64,000 nt of DNA from Amycolatopsis pittospori (GTDB lineage Bacteria; Actinomycetota; Actinomycetes; Mycobacteriales; Pseudonocardiaceae). Position 1 is the first letter of the stretch; each line of letters starts with the position of its first letter. Positions 8,546-16,164 of this stretch are shown here, in pieces. The DNA lies in contig NZ_JACBXD010000025.1 of NCBI RefSeq assembly GCF_013870525.1, forward strand, positions 1 through 64,000. Direction: 5' to 3'. The position numbers were made by a program, and so were the translations under genes. The notes under the pieces were generated by a model. It was given only the letters and a program-made list of their open reading frames with translations. It made no database searches and had not been told where the DNA came from.

Positions 8546-8962
8546 GTGGTGGACAACACCCCGCCCAGCGGGGAGGGCGCTCAACTCATCGAGGTACGCA
8601 CGGCCGCGGTACCGCATGTGGTGCCGACCCTTCGGACGATCGTCGCGGATATCGCGATGCGTCAGGACTTCGACCTGGACGCGGTCGAAGATCTCCGGAT
8701 GGCCGTGGACGAGGCCTGTTCCATGCTGCTTCCATCGGCCTCCGACGGCCATCTGACCTGCGTCTTCTCCTGGAAGGACGGCCGGATCGAGGTCACCGTC
8801 TCGGTGTTCGCGGACTCCGCCGATTCCGACGACGAGACCGGTCTGTCCTGGCAGCTGCTGACCGCGCTGGCGACGTCCGCGCGGCGGATCGTCACCCCGG
8901 CGGATGGCGGCTACCTGTCCAGGGTCGAGCTCGTCCGGGAGAGCGAGGCGGCCCGGCCGTGA
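8546..8962 (+). CDS. Anti-sigma factor, RsbW-like HATPase
   Basis: About 138 residues with a GHKL/HATPase_c fold as in RsbW-type anti-sigma kinases: the N-box region LRMAVDEACSML and a DDETGLSWQLL G1 region. In canonical RsbW the N-box reads E-x3-N to chelate Mg; here the Asn position is Met (EACSM), so kinase activity may be weak or altered. The start is one of two adjacent GTGs (8546 or 8549) behind GAGAGGAA. Its last codon overlaps the sigma start (GTGA), the classic rsbW-sigB arrangement, so the two products should bind each other. Confidence 0.85.
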   Translation: MVDNTPPSGEGAQLIEVRTAAVPHVVPTLRTIVADIAMRQDFDLDAVEDLRMAVDEACSMLLPSASDGHLTCVFSWKDGRIEVTVSVFADSADSDDETGLSWQLLTALATSARRIVTPADGGYLSRVELVRESEAARP

Positions 8963-9732
8963 CGGAACCGGTCGAGCAAGACGGCCCCGATGTTCCGGCC
9001 CTGTTCGAGCGCATGTGCGCGCTGCCCCAGGACGACCCCAAGCGTGAACAGCTGAGGGACGACCTGGTGCGGGCGCATCTGGAACTCGCGCGCAACCTGG
9101 CGCGCAAGTTCCGTAACCGGGACGAGTCGATGGAGGACCTGGTCCAGATCGCCACGATCGGACTGATCCACGCCGTCGACCGCTTCGATCCCACCCAGGG
9201 CAGCGATTTCCTGGCCTTCGCGGTCCCGACGATCTCCGGCGAGCTGCGTCACCACTTCCGGGACAACAGCTGGTCGGTGCGGGTCCCGCGGCGGCTCAAG
9301 GAGCTGAACGCCAACATCTCGGCGGTGCGCGAAGAGCTGACAGTCCGGCTTTCGCGCGCGCCGAAGCCCAGTGAGATCGCCGCCCACCTGGGCGTCCCGG
9401 TCGACGAGGTCTTCGAAGGGCTCCGCGCCGGCCAAGGCCGCTACGGGGCCTCTTTGGACAACCTCTTGGAGAACTCGGCGCACACCAGGTTCGGGGAGGC
9501 CGACGCCAACCTGAGCCAGGCGGAGCTGCGTGAGGCGCTGCGGCCGATGTTGGAGCGGCTGCCCGATCGCGAGCGCAAGATCGTCGCGCTGCGGTTCGGG
9601 TCCGGGATGAGCCAGTCGGACATCGCGCGCCGTGTCGGGGTCTCCCAGATGCAGGTGTCGCGGCTCTTGGCTGCCACACTCAAGAAACTGCGTGAAGGAC
9701 TGACCGAGACAGAACTCACGGACGGAGTCTGA
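8959..9732 (+). CDS. SigB/SigF/SigG-family RNA polymerase sigma factor
   Basis: A 257-residue group-3 sigma factor. Region 2 contains ARNLARKFRNRDESMEDLVQ and IGLIHAVDRFDPTQG. Region 3 is around WSVRVPRRLKEL. Region 4 has the HTH GMSQSDIARRVGVSQMQVSRL near the C-terminus. No sigma-70 region 1.1 is present. It is translationally coupled to the upstream RsbW-like protein and should direct RNA polymerase to promoters of the GNNT/GGGTAY type during stress or sporulation. Two such motifs occur at 8482 and 9731. Confidence 0.93.
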   Translation: MTEPVEQDGPDVPALFERMCALPQDDPKREQLRDDLVRAHLELARNLARKFRNRDESMEDLVQIATIGLIHAVDRFDPTQGSDFLAFAVPTISGELRHHFRDNSWSVRVPRRLKELNANISAVREELTVRLSRAPKPSEIAAHLGVPVDEVFEGLRAGQGRYGASLDNLLENSAHTRFGEADANLSQAELREALRPMLERLPDRERKIVALRFGSGMSQSDIARRVGVSQMQVSRLLAATLKKLREGLTETELTDGV

Positions 9733-9756
9733 TTCGACCTTCACCCTTGTGGGTAT
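9731..9756 (+). promoter_or_regulatory. Sigma-B/F-like promoter before second HATPase gene
   Basis: GATT (9731-9734), exactly 16 bases, then GGGTAT (9751-9756) is a full match to GNNT-N16-GGGTAY. It starts at the end of the sigma gene and lies 54 bases before the next ATG, making the downstream kinase a likely member of the regulon. Confidence 0.6.
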
Positions 9757-9809
9757 CTGGGAGACGAACAGCGGATTCGGGAGTCTCTCGCGAGGGGAGG
9801 TGCGGAACC

Positions 9810-10229
9810 ATGACGATGTCCAAGATGCGATCGGAGGGCTCGTTGCCGGTGGTGTCCCTGCCCCTGCCGGTCGACGTGACGGCTCCTGCCGTCGCTCGGC
9901 AGGCGGTGCGGGCGACCCTGGCCGGCCTGGGCTTCGACGACGCGGGTGTCGACGACGTCCTCCTGGCCACGTCCGAGCTGGTCACCAATGCCTTCGAACA
10001 CGGCGAGCGGCCGGACAGGCTGGAGGTCGAGTACTCCGGCGGACGGTTGACCCTGCGGGTCTTCGACTCCGGCACGGGACGGCCGAAGCTCAAGGAACCT
10101 TCGCCGGCGGCGGCGCGCAGCCGAGGCTTGCAGCTGGTGCACGCGTTGTCCGACGACTGGGGACACGAGCCGTGCTCCGGCGGGAAGTACGTCTGGGCGG
10201 TGTTCAGCCTTCCTGGGCTCGACGGCTGA
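9810..10229 (+). CDS. ATP-binding anti-sigma/serine kinase (HATPase_c)
   Basis: A 139-residue GHKL ATPase with a complete motif set: N-box SELVTNAFEHG, G1 box VFDSGTG and G2-like region SRGLQLV. It is the same class as RsbW/SpoIIAB and, unlike the kinase at 8546, keeps the N-box Asn. The ATG at 9810 follows GGGGAGGT. It sits just after the sigma factor behind a sigma-B-like promoter, so it may give feedback on the sigma factor or phosphorylate the STAS protein at 7538. It ends convergently, overlapping the MarR gene by 26 bases. Confidence 0.85.
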   Translation: MTMSKMRSEGSLPVVSLPLPVDVTAPAVARQAVRATLAGLGFDDAGVDDVLLATSELVTNAFEHGERPDRLEVEYSGGRLTLRVFDSGTGRPKLKEPSPAAARSRGLQLVHALSDDWGHEPCSGGKYVWAVFSLPGLDG

Positions 10230-10680
10230 GCGCGATGCCCGCTTCGGTCTCGGCGATGCGTTCCCGGAGCGGCTTGCGCTCCAAAGCCTCGACGGCGGCG
10301 ACCAGCACCTCCCGCAACGGGTACGGAAGTTCCGCTTCCAGCTGCTCGGCTGCGGCGATGGTCGCCGCCCACTCGGCTTCGAGGGTGGGCATGAGCCTCT
10401 GGGTCTTCTCGGTCAGCGAAACGATCCGCTGACGGGCGTCCCTGCCAGGCTCGAGCGAGACGAGGTCCTGGCGCGCCATTTGCGCGACGGTCTGGCTGGC
10501 CGCTGAATGCGTCACCCCGACCTCCGCGGCCAGGGCGCGGATGGACAGCGGCCCGTGCGCGACGATCGCGCGGACCACCGGCGTGAACCTCGGCCGGTAG
10601 TCCCCCAGGCCGATGTTCTCGAAGAACGCGGACACGTCCGCTTCGGTCAGTTCGAGGACATGTCTCAGCAGCGTGCCCAT
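10204..10680 (-). CDS. MarR-family transcriptional regulator
   Basis: The 158-residue protein has a MarR winged helix: LSIRALAAEVGVTHSAASQTV is the helix-turn-helix, and LVSLEPGRDARQRIV the wing with its DxR element. The helical ends form the dimer interface. Start is the ATG at 10680 after GAGGG. It is divergent from an aldo/keto reductase gene 54 bases away, the likely target. The ligand is unknown. Confidence 0.88.
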   Translation of the reverse strand: MGTLLRHVLELTEADVSAFFENIGLGDYRPRFTPVVRAIVAHGPLSIRALAAEVGVTHSAASQTVAQMARQDLVSLEPGRDARQRIVSLTEKTQRLMPTLEAEWAATIAAAEQLEAELPYPLREVLVAAVEALERKPLRERIAETEAGIALSRRAQEG

Positions 10681-10734
10681 CCCTCGTTCCCTCGGCGGCT
10701 TGCCCACCGGGGGATCCTATCTAGGATCGCGATC

Positions 10735-11718
10735 ATGGAGACTCGGAAGATCGCCCGGCTCGGCCGCGACGTCGGCGTGGTGGGGCTCGGCTGCTGGCAG
10801 CTCGGCGCGGACTGGGGCACGGTCGACGAGGCGGACGCGCTCGCCGTCCTCCACGCCGCGGCGGACTCCGGGGTCACCTTCTTCGACACCGCCGACGTCT
10901 ACGGTGACGGCCGCAGTGAGCGGCTCGTCGGCCGGTTCCGCGCGGAACGTGGCGACGACGCGGTCTTCGTCGCCACCAAGATGGGGCGCCGCGCCGAGCA
11001 GCTTCCGGAGAACTACGTCGCCGAGAATTTCCGCGCTTGGAACGACCGTTCGCGCGCGAACCTCGGCGTGGACACACTCGACCTCGTCCAGCTCCACTGC
11101 CCGCCGACGCCGGTGTACTCGTCCGACGCGGTGTACGACGCTCTCGACGCGATGGTCGACGAAGGCCGGATCAAGGCGTATGGCGTCAGCGTCGAGACCT
11201 GCGAAGAGGCGCTGGCGGCGCTCGCGCGGCCGAACGTGGCTTCGGTGCAGATCATCCTGAACTGCCTGCGGCTCAAGCCGCTCGAGCAAGTTCTGCCGGC
11301 CGCGGAGAAGGCGGGCGCCGGGATCATCGCGCGCGTACCGCTCGCGTCGGGCCTGCTCTCCGGTCGCTACACCGCTTCGACCACCTTCGGCGAAGACGAC
11401 CACCGCAACTACAACCGCCAGGGCGCCGCTTTCGACGTCGGCGAGACGTTCTCGGGCGTTCCATACGACGTCGGGCTCGAAGCCGTGGAGCGCCTTCGCG
11501 GCTTCGTCCCCGAAGGACAGACGCTCGCGCAGTTCGCGCTGCGCTGGATCGTCGACCGTCCCGGCGTCAGCGTCGTCATCCCCGGCGCGCGCAACGCCGA
11601 GCAGGCCAGGGCGAACAGTTCGGCGGCCGCGTCGGCGCCCCTTCCGGCCGAAGCCACGGCCGCTGTCGAAGAGGTCTATAACGAGCTGCTGAAACCGTTG
11701 ATCCATCCGCGTTGGTGA
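10735..11718 (+). CDS. Aldo/keto reductase
   Basis: This 327-residue NADPH-dependent reductase carries the family tetrad: Asp and Tyr in FFDTADVYGDG, Lys in VATKMG, and His in LVQLHCPP. The cofactor-binding end is around VVIPGARNAEQ near residue 280. It resembles the YajO/L-glyceraldehyde-3-phosphate-reductase-like branch, which reduces aldehydes and ketones. The ATG at 10735 is preceded by AGGATCG. A MarR regulator is divergent, suggesting induction by a reactive compound. Confidence 0.92.
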   Translation: METRKIARLGRDVGVVGLGCWQLGADWGTVDEADALAVLHAAADSGVTFFDTADVYGDGRSERLVGRFRAERGDDAVFVATKMGRRAEQLPENYVAENFRAWNDRSRANLGVDTLDLVQLHCPPTPVYSSDAVYDALDAMVDEGRIKAYGVSVETCEEALAALARPNVASVQIILNCLRLKPLEQVLPAAEKAGAGIIARVPLASGLLSGRYTASTTFGEDDHRNYNRQGAAFDVGETFSGVPYDVGLEAVERLRGFVPEGQTLAQFALRWIVDRPGVSVVIPGARNAEQARANSSAAASAPLPAEATAAVEEVYNELLKPLIHPRW

Positions 11719-11756
11719 TCTCGGCAGAACGCCTCCGACGACGACATAATCGCGGG

Positions 11757-12392
11757 ATGACGCCTGAAGAGCTGCTGACGACCACGCGGACTGTCCGCAA
11801 ACGACTGGACCTGTCCCGGCCGGTTCCCCTCGAACTGGTGAAACACGCCCTGCAGGTCGCGCTGCAGGCGCCGAGCGGGTCGAATACGCAGCGCTGGCAT
11901 TGGCTCGTGATCACCGATCCCGGGCAGCGGGCGGAAATCGGCAAGCTCTATCAGCGCGCCTGCCGCGAGTACCTCGATTCGCCGCGTGCCGCCGGGAAGC
12001 TGTTCGCGGACGACCCGCAGCGCTCGAAGGTGCAGAAGCGCGTCGGCTCCAGCGTCGAGTACCTGGCCGACAAGATGGGCGAGGTGCCGGTGCACGTCAT
12101 CCCGTGTCTGGAGACGACGGGCGCCGACCTGCCCGCCGGCAACCAGGCCGGACTGTGGGGGAACCTGCTGCCGGCGGTGTGGAGCTACATGCTCGCGGCG
12201 CGCGCGGTCACGCTCGGCACGGCGTGGACGACGCTGCACCTCGCGTACGAGAAGGAGGCCGCGGAGATCCTCGGTCTCCCGGAGAACGTGCACCAGGCCG
12301 CGCTCATCCCGACGGCGTTCTACACCGGCGACACCTTCAAACCCGCAGCGCGCCAGCCGCTCGAAGAGGTCATGCGCCTGGATCGCTGGTGA
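11757..12392 (+). CDS. Nitroreductase-family FMN oxidoreductase
   Basis: A 211-residue protein of the nitroreductase fold. The N-terminus has RTVRKRLDLSRPV, where the first Arg binds FMN phosphate, followed by APSGSNTQRW, the FMN-contacting Ser/Asn loop. A C-terminal GDTF segment follows. Such enzymes use NAD(P)H and FMN to reduce nitro, quinone or enone substrates as dimers. It starts 38 bases after the aldo/keto reductase on the same strand and ends one base from the convergent hydrolase gene. Confidence 0.88.
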   Translation: MTPEELLTTTRTVRKRLDLSRPVPLELVKHALQVALQAPSGSNTQRWHWLVITDPGQRAEIGKLYQRACREYLDSPRAAGKLFADDPQRSKVQKRVGSSVEYLADKMGEVPVHVIPCLETTGADLPAGNQAGLWGNLLPAVWSYMLAARAVTLGTAWTTLHLAYEKEAAEILGLPENVHQAALIPTAFYTGDTFKPAARQPLEEVMRLDRW

Positions 12393-12393
12393 G

Positions 12394-13032
12394 TTACAGG
12401 TAGGACTCCAGGCGGTCCGCCAGGTCCTTCGGGTGGCTCAACGGCACGGAATGCGAGCCGTCGATTTCGTCGGGCGCGAACCCGAGCCGCTCTTGGACGA
12501 CCCGGCGCTGGAACTCGGGCGCGAAGAAGCGGTCTTCGCGCCCGATGAGCACCTTCGTCGGGACGTCCGGCCACTTCTCCAGCGGCCACGGCTCGTTCCA
12601 CTCGGCGCTGACCTGGTTCCGCCCGTGCGAACCCGCCTCCGCGACGAGGTCGGCGGGAACACCGTTGAAGAACTTCTCCTCGTCGCTGAGGTCGGTGTTG
12701 TCCGCGAAACCCGTGTTGCCCCACCAGTCCCCCGGCGTCTCACCCGGTTTCGGGATCATCGGCGTCAGCAGGACGAGCAGCCGGGCGGAGAGCTTTTCGG
12801 CGACGAGCGGCGCGGTGAAACCGCCGTAGGAGTGGCCGAGGACGACCAGGTCCCCGCGGTCGCCGACCGCCTTCGTGACTGCGCCGACATGCTCGGCGAA
12901 GCCCGCCTTCTCGTCCTCGATCGGCAGGTTCACCGCGACCACGTCGTGTCCGCGCCCGGTCAGTTCCGCCTCCAGGAGGTGGAAGTCCCAGGCGCTGCCG
13001 CCACCGCCGTGGATCAGTACGAAAGTCCCCAT
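12394..13032 (-). CDS. Alpha/beta-fold hydrolase
   Basis: The 212-residue hydrolase has the oxyanion motif HGGGGSAW near residue 8, the nucleophile elbow GHSYGG (Ser near 68), an acidic residue in LIGREDRFF and His in DGSHSVPLSHP. This fits the salicylate-esterase/EstC-like group of small esterases. It is cytoplasmic, with no signal peptide. The HNH nuclease gene lies 28 bases upstream on the same strand. Confidence 0.88.
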   Translation of the reverse strand: MGTFVLIHGGGGSAWDFHLLEAELTGRGHDVVAVNLPIEDEKAGFAEHVGAVTKAVGDRGDLVVLGHSYGGFTAPLVAEKLSARLLVLLTPMIPKPGETPGDWWGNTGFADNTDLSDEEKFFNGVPADLVAEAGSHGRNQVSAEWNEPWPLEKWPDVPTKVLIGREDRFFAPEFQRRVVQERLGFAPDEIDGSHSVPLSHPKDLADRLESYL

Positions 13033-13060
13033 CGCCCCAGCTAAGCCGAAGCCGGGCGGA

Positions 13061-13744
13061 TCAGCAACGACCGAGCATGTCCCCGAGCGCGGTCTTCTCC
13101 GCGGCGGTGATCGTGAGCGCGTAGTAGTGCTTCACGGTGATCCAGTCCGTCGCGTAGGTGCACCAGAACGAGACGAGCGGCGGCTTCCACTGGTCCGGCG
13201 CCTTGTCGCTCTTCTCCTGGTTGACGTTGTCGGTGACGGCGAACAGCTGCGGCCTGGTCAGGTCGTTCGCGAACTGGCGCCGCTTCTCGTCGTTCCACGA
13301 CTTCGCGCCGCTGACCCAGCTCTGCGCGAGCGGGACCATGTGGTCGATGTCGACGTCGGTCGGCTTGGTCCAGGTCTCGCCGTCGTAGATGCTGGTCCAG
13401 CTGCCGGAGGTCGGGGCGCAGTCGGAACCGGCCTTCACGTCCTTGCCGTCGCGCTTGAGGACGAACTCGCGCGTGTTGCAGTTGTTCCCCTGGTTGTCCC
13501 AGTGCGGGTACTTCTTGCGGTCGTAGCCGTCCATCGTGCCGCGCGGGGCGACGGTGAGTTCGTCGAGCTGTTTGCGCGCGTCCGCGGCACTGGCGGGGTT
13601 CGACGACGAGGACGTCGTCGGGCTCGGCTGGAGCGCGGAACCCTTGCCGGTCACCAGCCAGATCCCGACGAGTACCACCGCGGAGAGGGTGATCAGCAGG
13701 AGCAGCCGCTGGGCCGTGGTCATCTGCCGGGTACGCGTGGCCAC
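13061..13744 (-). CDS. Membrane-anchored HNH nuclease-like protein (DUF1524/GmrSD C-terminal type)
   Basis: About 227 residues: a short basic N-terminus, one transmembrane helix (about residues 10-30), a Ser/Thr/Pro linker, then a nuclease-like domain. The core is DVDIDHMVPLAQSW, matching the DxDHxxPL motif of the DUF1524/HNH family, with the later FWCTYATDW segment. The topology puts the nuclease outside the cell. Secreted or surface nucleases of this type are common in actinomycetes, for nutrient DNA or competition. I chose the GTG at 13744, seven bases after GAGAGGAA, over an upstream in-frame start. Confidence 0.8.
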   Translation of the reverse strand: MATRTRQMTTAQRLLLLITLSAVVLVGIWLVTGKGSALQPSPTTSSSSNPASAADARKQLDELTVAPRGTMDGYDRKKYPHWDNQGNNCNTREFVLKRDGKDVKAGSDCAPTSGSWTSIYDGETWTKPTDVDIDHMVPLAQSWVSGAKSWNDEKRRQFANDLTRPQLFAVTDNVNQEKSDKAPDQWKPPLVSFWCTYATDWITVKHYYALTITAAEKTALGDMLGRC

Positions 13745-13898
13745 CGCGCGATTCCTCTCTACGGGGATGGGGAGCGCCAAGTATCGCCGGGCTCGCGCGG
13801 AAACCGGGTGCGACACGGCGATGACACCAGGTAGTTGTTGTCACATCGGGGCCCTGACCGGCGACTACCCCAGGGACGCTGCCGGAAGGAGCGGGTTT

Positions 13899-14891
13899 GT
13901 GGGCGCCGAAAAACGAAAATGGAACAACCGGGTCGACGATTACCTGAACCGGAAGGCCGCGGAACGCGGACATGTGATCGCCATGGCACGGATGGGATCC
14001 ACCGCGCTGGAGCGGGGCGATCTGGACGAGGCGGAGGCATGGTTCCGCAAGGCCGCGGCGGGCGGTGACCGGGTCTCGATGGGCAACCTGGCGCACCTCC
14101 TGCGGGAACGCGGCGCGCCCGAACAGGCCGAACGCTGGTACCGCGAAGCGGCGACCGCCGGTGATTCGCATGCCATGGCGCATCTGGGAAATCTCTCTGC
14201 GGGGCGAGGGAAACTGGACGACGCCGAGGACTGGTGGCGGCAGGCCGCCGGCGAGGGCCGGGTCGAGGCGATGACCGAACTCGCGCGCCTGCTGCACCGG
14301 CGCGGCGAACTGCGGGAAGCCGAGCGGTGGGCGGGTGAGGCCGCCGAGGCGGGCGACGTCGAAGGGATGATCACGCTCGGCGCGATCCTGTGCGACACCG
14401 GGCGGGCGAGGGAAGCTGAACCGTGGTGGCGCGCGGCCGGCGAAGAGGCCGATGCGGCCGCGCTGGTCAAACTGGGCCACCAGGCCGAACAACGCAAGGA
14501 CCTCGGCCGTGCGGAAAGCTGCTACCGCGCGGCCGACTCCGCCGGCGCGCCCGACTCCGCCGTCCGGCTCGGGCTGCTGCTGCATCGGCGCGGCGAAGTC
14601 GAAGCGGCGGAACGCTGGTACATGAAGGCCGCCAAACGGGGCGACGCCGCGGCGATGACGAACCTCGGCGTGCTCGCGAACGACCGGAACGACCCCGGCG
14701 AGGCCACCGCCTGGTACCGGAAGGCCGCCGAACTCGGCAGCGTCCCGGCGTACACGAACCTCGGCAGGCTCGCCGCCGACCACGGGAACTTCCAGGAGGC
14801 CGAGCACTGGTTCCGCGCGGCCGCCGACACCGGCGACCAGGCCGGGCAACGGGATCTGGAGGAGTTGTACCGCAACCGCCAGCGGTTTTAG
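13899..14891 (+). CDS. Sel1-like/TPR repeat protein
   Basis: The 330-residue protein is built almost wholly from about eight repeats of roughly 36 residues. Each has the pattern A(M/E)..LG.L....G....AE.WYR.AA..GD, the consensus of Sel1-like/TPR repeats. It should form a helical solenoid for protein-protein contacts. GTG at 13899 follows GGAAGGAG. No enzymatic domain is present. It overlaps the convergent SWIM gene by four bases. Partner proteins are unknown. Confidence 0.85.
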   Translation: MGAEKRKWNNRVDDYLNRKAAERGHVIAMARMGSTALERGDLDEAEAWFRKAAAGGDRVSMGNLAHLLRERGAPEQAERWYREAATAGDSHAMAHLGNLSAGRGKLDDAEDWWRQAAGEGRVEAMTELARLLHRRGELREAERWAGEAAEAGDVEGMITLGAILCDTGRAREAEPWWRAAGEEADAAALVKLGHQAEQRKDLGRAESCYRAADSAGAPDSAVRLGLLLHRRGEVEAAERWYMKAAKRGDAAAMTNLGVLANDRNDPGEATAWYRKAAELGSVPAYTNLGRLAADHGNFQEAEHWFRAAADTGDQAGQRDLEELYRNRQRF

Positions 14892-15781
14892 GCTTTCCAG
14901 TTCCGCATCGCCGCGAAGCCCTCGCGCAACCGCTGGAGCTTCCGGCTCCGGTACGGGTCTTCGCCGTCGTCGAGCCGCCACCGCTCGTCGACGCCCGCGC
15001 GGAACGCCGCGAGCCCTTCGAAGCCGAGCCCGGCGGTGAAGTCCGCGACGCTCACCTCGACGCGCCCGGAGCCGTCAAGATCGATACGCAGCAACCATTC
15101 CGCCAGTTCCTTGGGCTCCGGCGGCGTCTCCGCGCAGGCCTCCGCGTACAACGCGAGCGCCCGCCTCACCTCGTCACTGAGCGTCCCGAAGGAGTCGTCG
15201 ACGAAGTCCAGCGCCTCCACGACCAGCTCGACGACGCGGCACAGCAGAGGCCCGTCCATCACTTCCTCGGCGGTGGCGAGCACCTCACGGACCTTCTCGG
15301 CATACGCGAGAGTGCCCTGGAACCCGACGAAACCCCGCAACCGCAACGTTCCCTCGACGTGACGTCGCAACGCGTCGAGGTCGTCGCGGCCAGCCTTGAG
15401 CGACAGCCTGCGGAACAGGACCGGGTCCTCGTTCGCGTGCTCGACCAGCAGGTCGATCAGCTCCGCGCGGTCGAGCGACTCGACGTACCCGCGGATGTCG
15501 GCCGCGCCGCCGTCCGCCGCGCCCTCCAGGACGAGCAGCCCGACCGCGACACAGTGCTTGCAGAAGAAGCCGTCCGCCGCGTGCGGACAGGAACACTCGC
15601 CCACCAGCTCGCCGTCGACGTCGCGCAACCGGACCGTGTACCTGTCGGTGCCGCTGACCACCGCCGTGACCCCGCCCGCGACGTCGTCCAGCGACTCGAC
15701 CGACTCCAGGTACTTGGCCCCGCGCGCGAACGACACGTCACCGGCCTGCCCCCGGAGGTCTGCCTCGCTGAACCACGTCAC
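14888..15781 (-). CDS. SWIM zinc-finger protein
   Basis: A 297-residue protein with a SWIM zinc finger near residues 63-76: CSC, then FFCKHCVAV, giving the CxCx(n)CxH ligand pattern. A helical C-terminal region rich in Leu and acidic residues follows. SWIM fingers bind DNA or proteins. In bacteria they also occur in larger SNF2-helicase contexts, but no helicase neighbour is present. It borders the left edge of the defence island without belonging to it by composition or orientation. Confidence 0.85.
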   Translation of the reverse strand: MTWFSEADLRGQAGDVSFARGAKYLESVESLDDVAGGVTAVVSGTDRYTVRLRDVDGELVGECSCPHAADGFFCKHCVAVGLLVLEGAADGGAADIRGYVESLDRAELIDLLVEHANEDPVLFRRLSLKAGRDDLDALRRHVEGTLRLRGFVGFQGTLAYAEKVREVLATAEEVMDGPLLCRVVELVVEALDFVDDSFGTLSDEVRRALALYAEACAETPPEPKELAEWLLRIDLDGSGRVEVSVADFTAGLGFEGLAAFRAGVDERWRLDDGEDPYRSRKLQRLREGFAAMRNWKA

Positions 15782-15798
15782 CGGCCCATTGAACCCCC

Positions 15799-15911
15799 TC
15801 AGGTTCCGAGACCGAGGAACAACCCGCCGCTCGCGTCGAGGACCTGCCCGGGTGAGCCGGCGGGTGTCGTCGGAAAGCGAGGAAGGCCACGACGTCCGCT
15901 ATGTCCTCTGA
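15799..15911 (-). pseudogene. C-terminal stub of a short-chain dehydrogenase/reductase, frameshifted
   Basis: Reading leftwards from 15911 gives SEDIADVVAFLA, then in a second frame SDDTRRLT, and in a third GQVLDASGGLFLG followed by TGA at 15799-15801. Joined, this is the familiar SDR C-terminus (EDIADVVAFLASDD...TGQVLDASGG), broken by two single-base insertions: an extra T near 15875 and an extra C near 15850. Nothing resembling the rest of an SDR lies further right. The stub therefore marks a gene truncated at the island's left edge and then decayed. Confidence 0.7.
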
Positions 15912-16164
15912 CGCGCCGTCATGATTCGTGGCGGCACGATAGCGCTCGTCGTAAGGCAGTACAGGGGAGCGATCTACGGCTAGCCCTCAACCCTTAACGA
16001 AGCAGCGATGCCTCAACTTCTCTCGCACCTAGAGCTCTGTTTGGTAACGTACTGTAACGCGCGGCTTGCTCAGATATATCCATTAACGTGGCCCGCTCAC
16101 CAGCCGGCCACGCGGCCATGCCTCTGTTTCGGCCGCCGAACAAGATCGGGGTGGGGAGCGGTTC
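15912..16164. other. Left-boundary intergenic region of the defence island
   Basis: The 253 bases between the SDR stub and the first island gene contain no gene. The right half is more AT-rich than its surroundings, with a pair of GTAACG words (16044-16049 and 16054-16059) and a TATATC (16075-16080) that could be a -10 element for block A. No copy of a tRNA 3' end and no long direct repeat shared with the right edge was found. Confidence 0.45.

Noticed and set aside
15782-16164. Possible attL copy of the tRNA-Arg 3' end
   Set aside because: I looked for GCGCCCGAAGGGATTCGAA and shorter parts of it; none is present.
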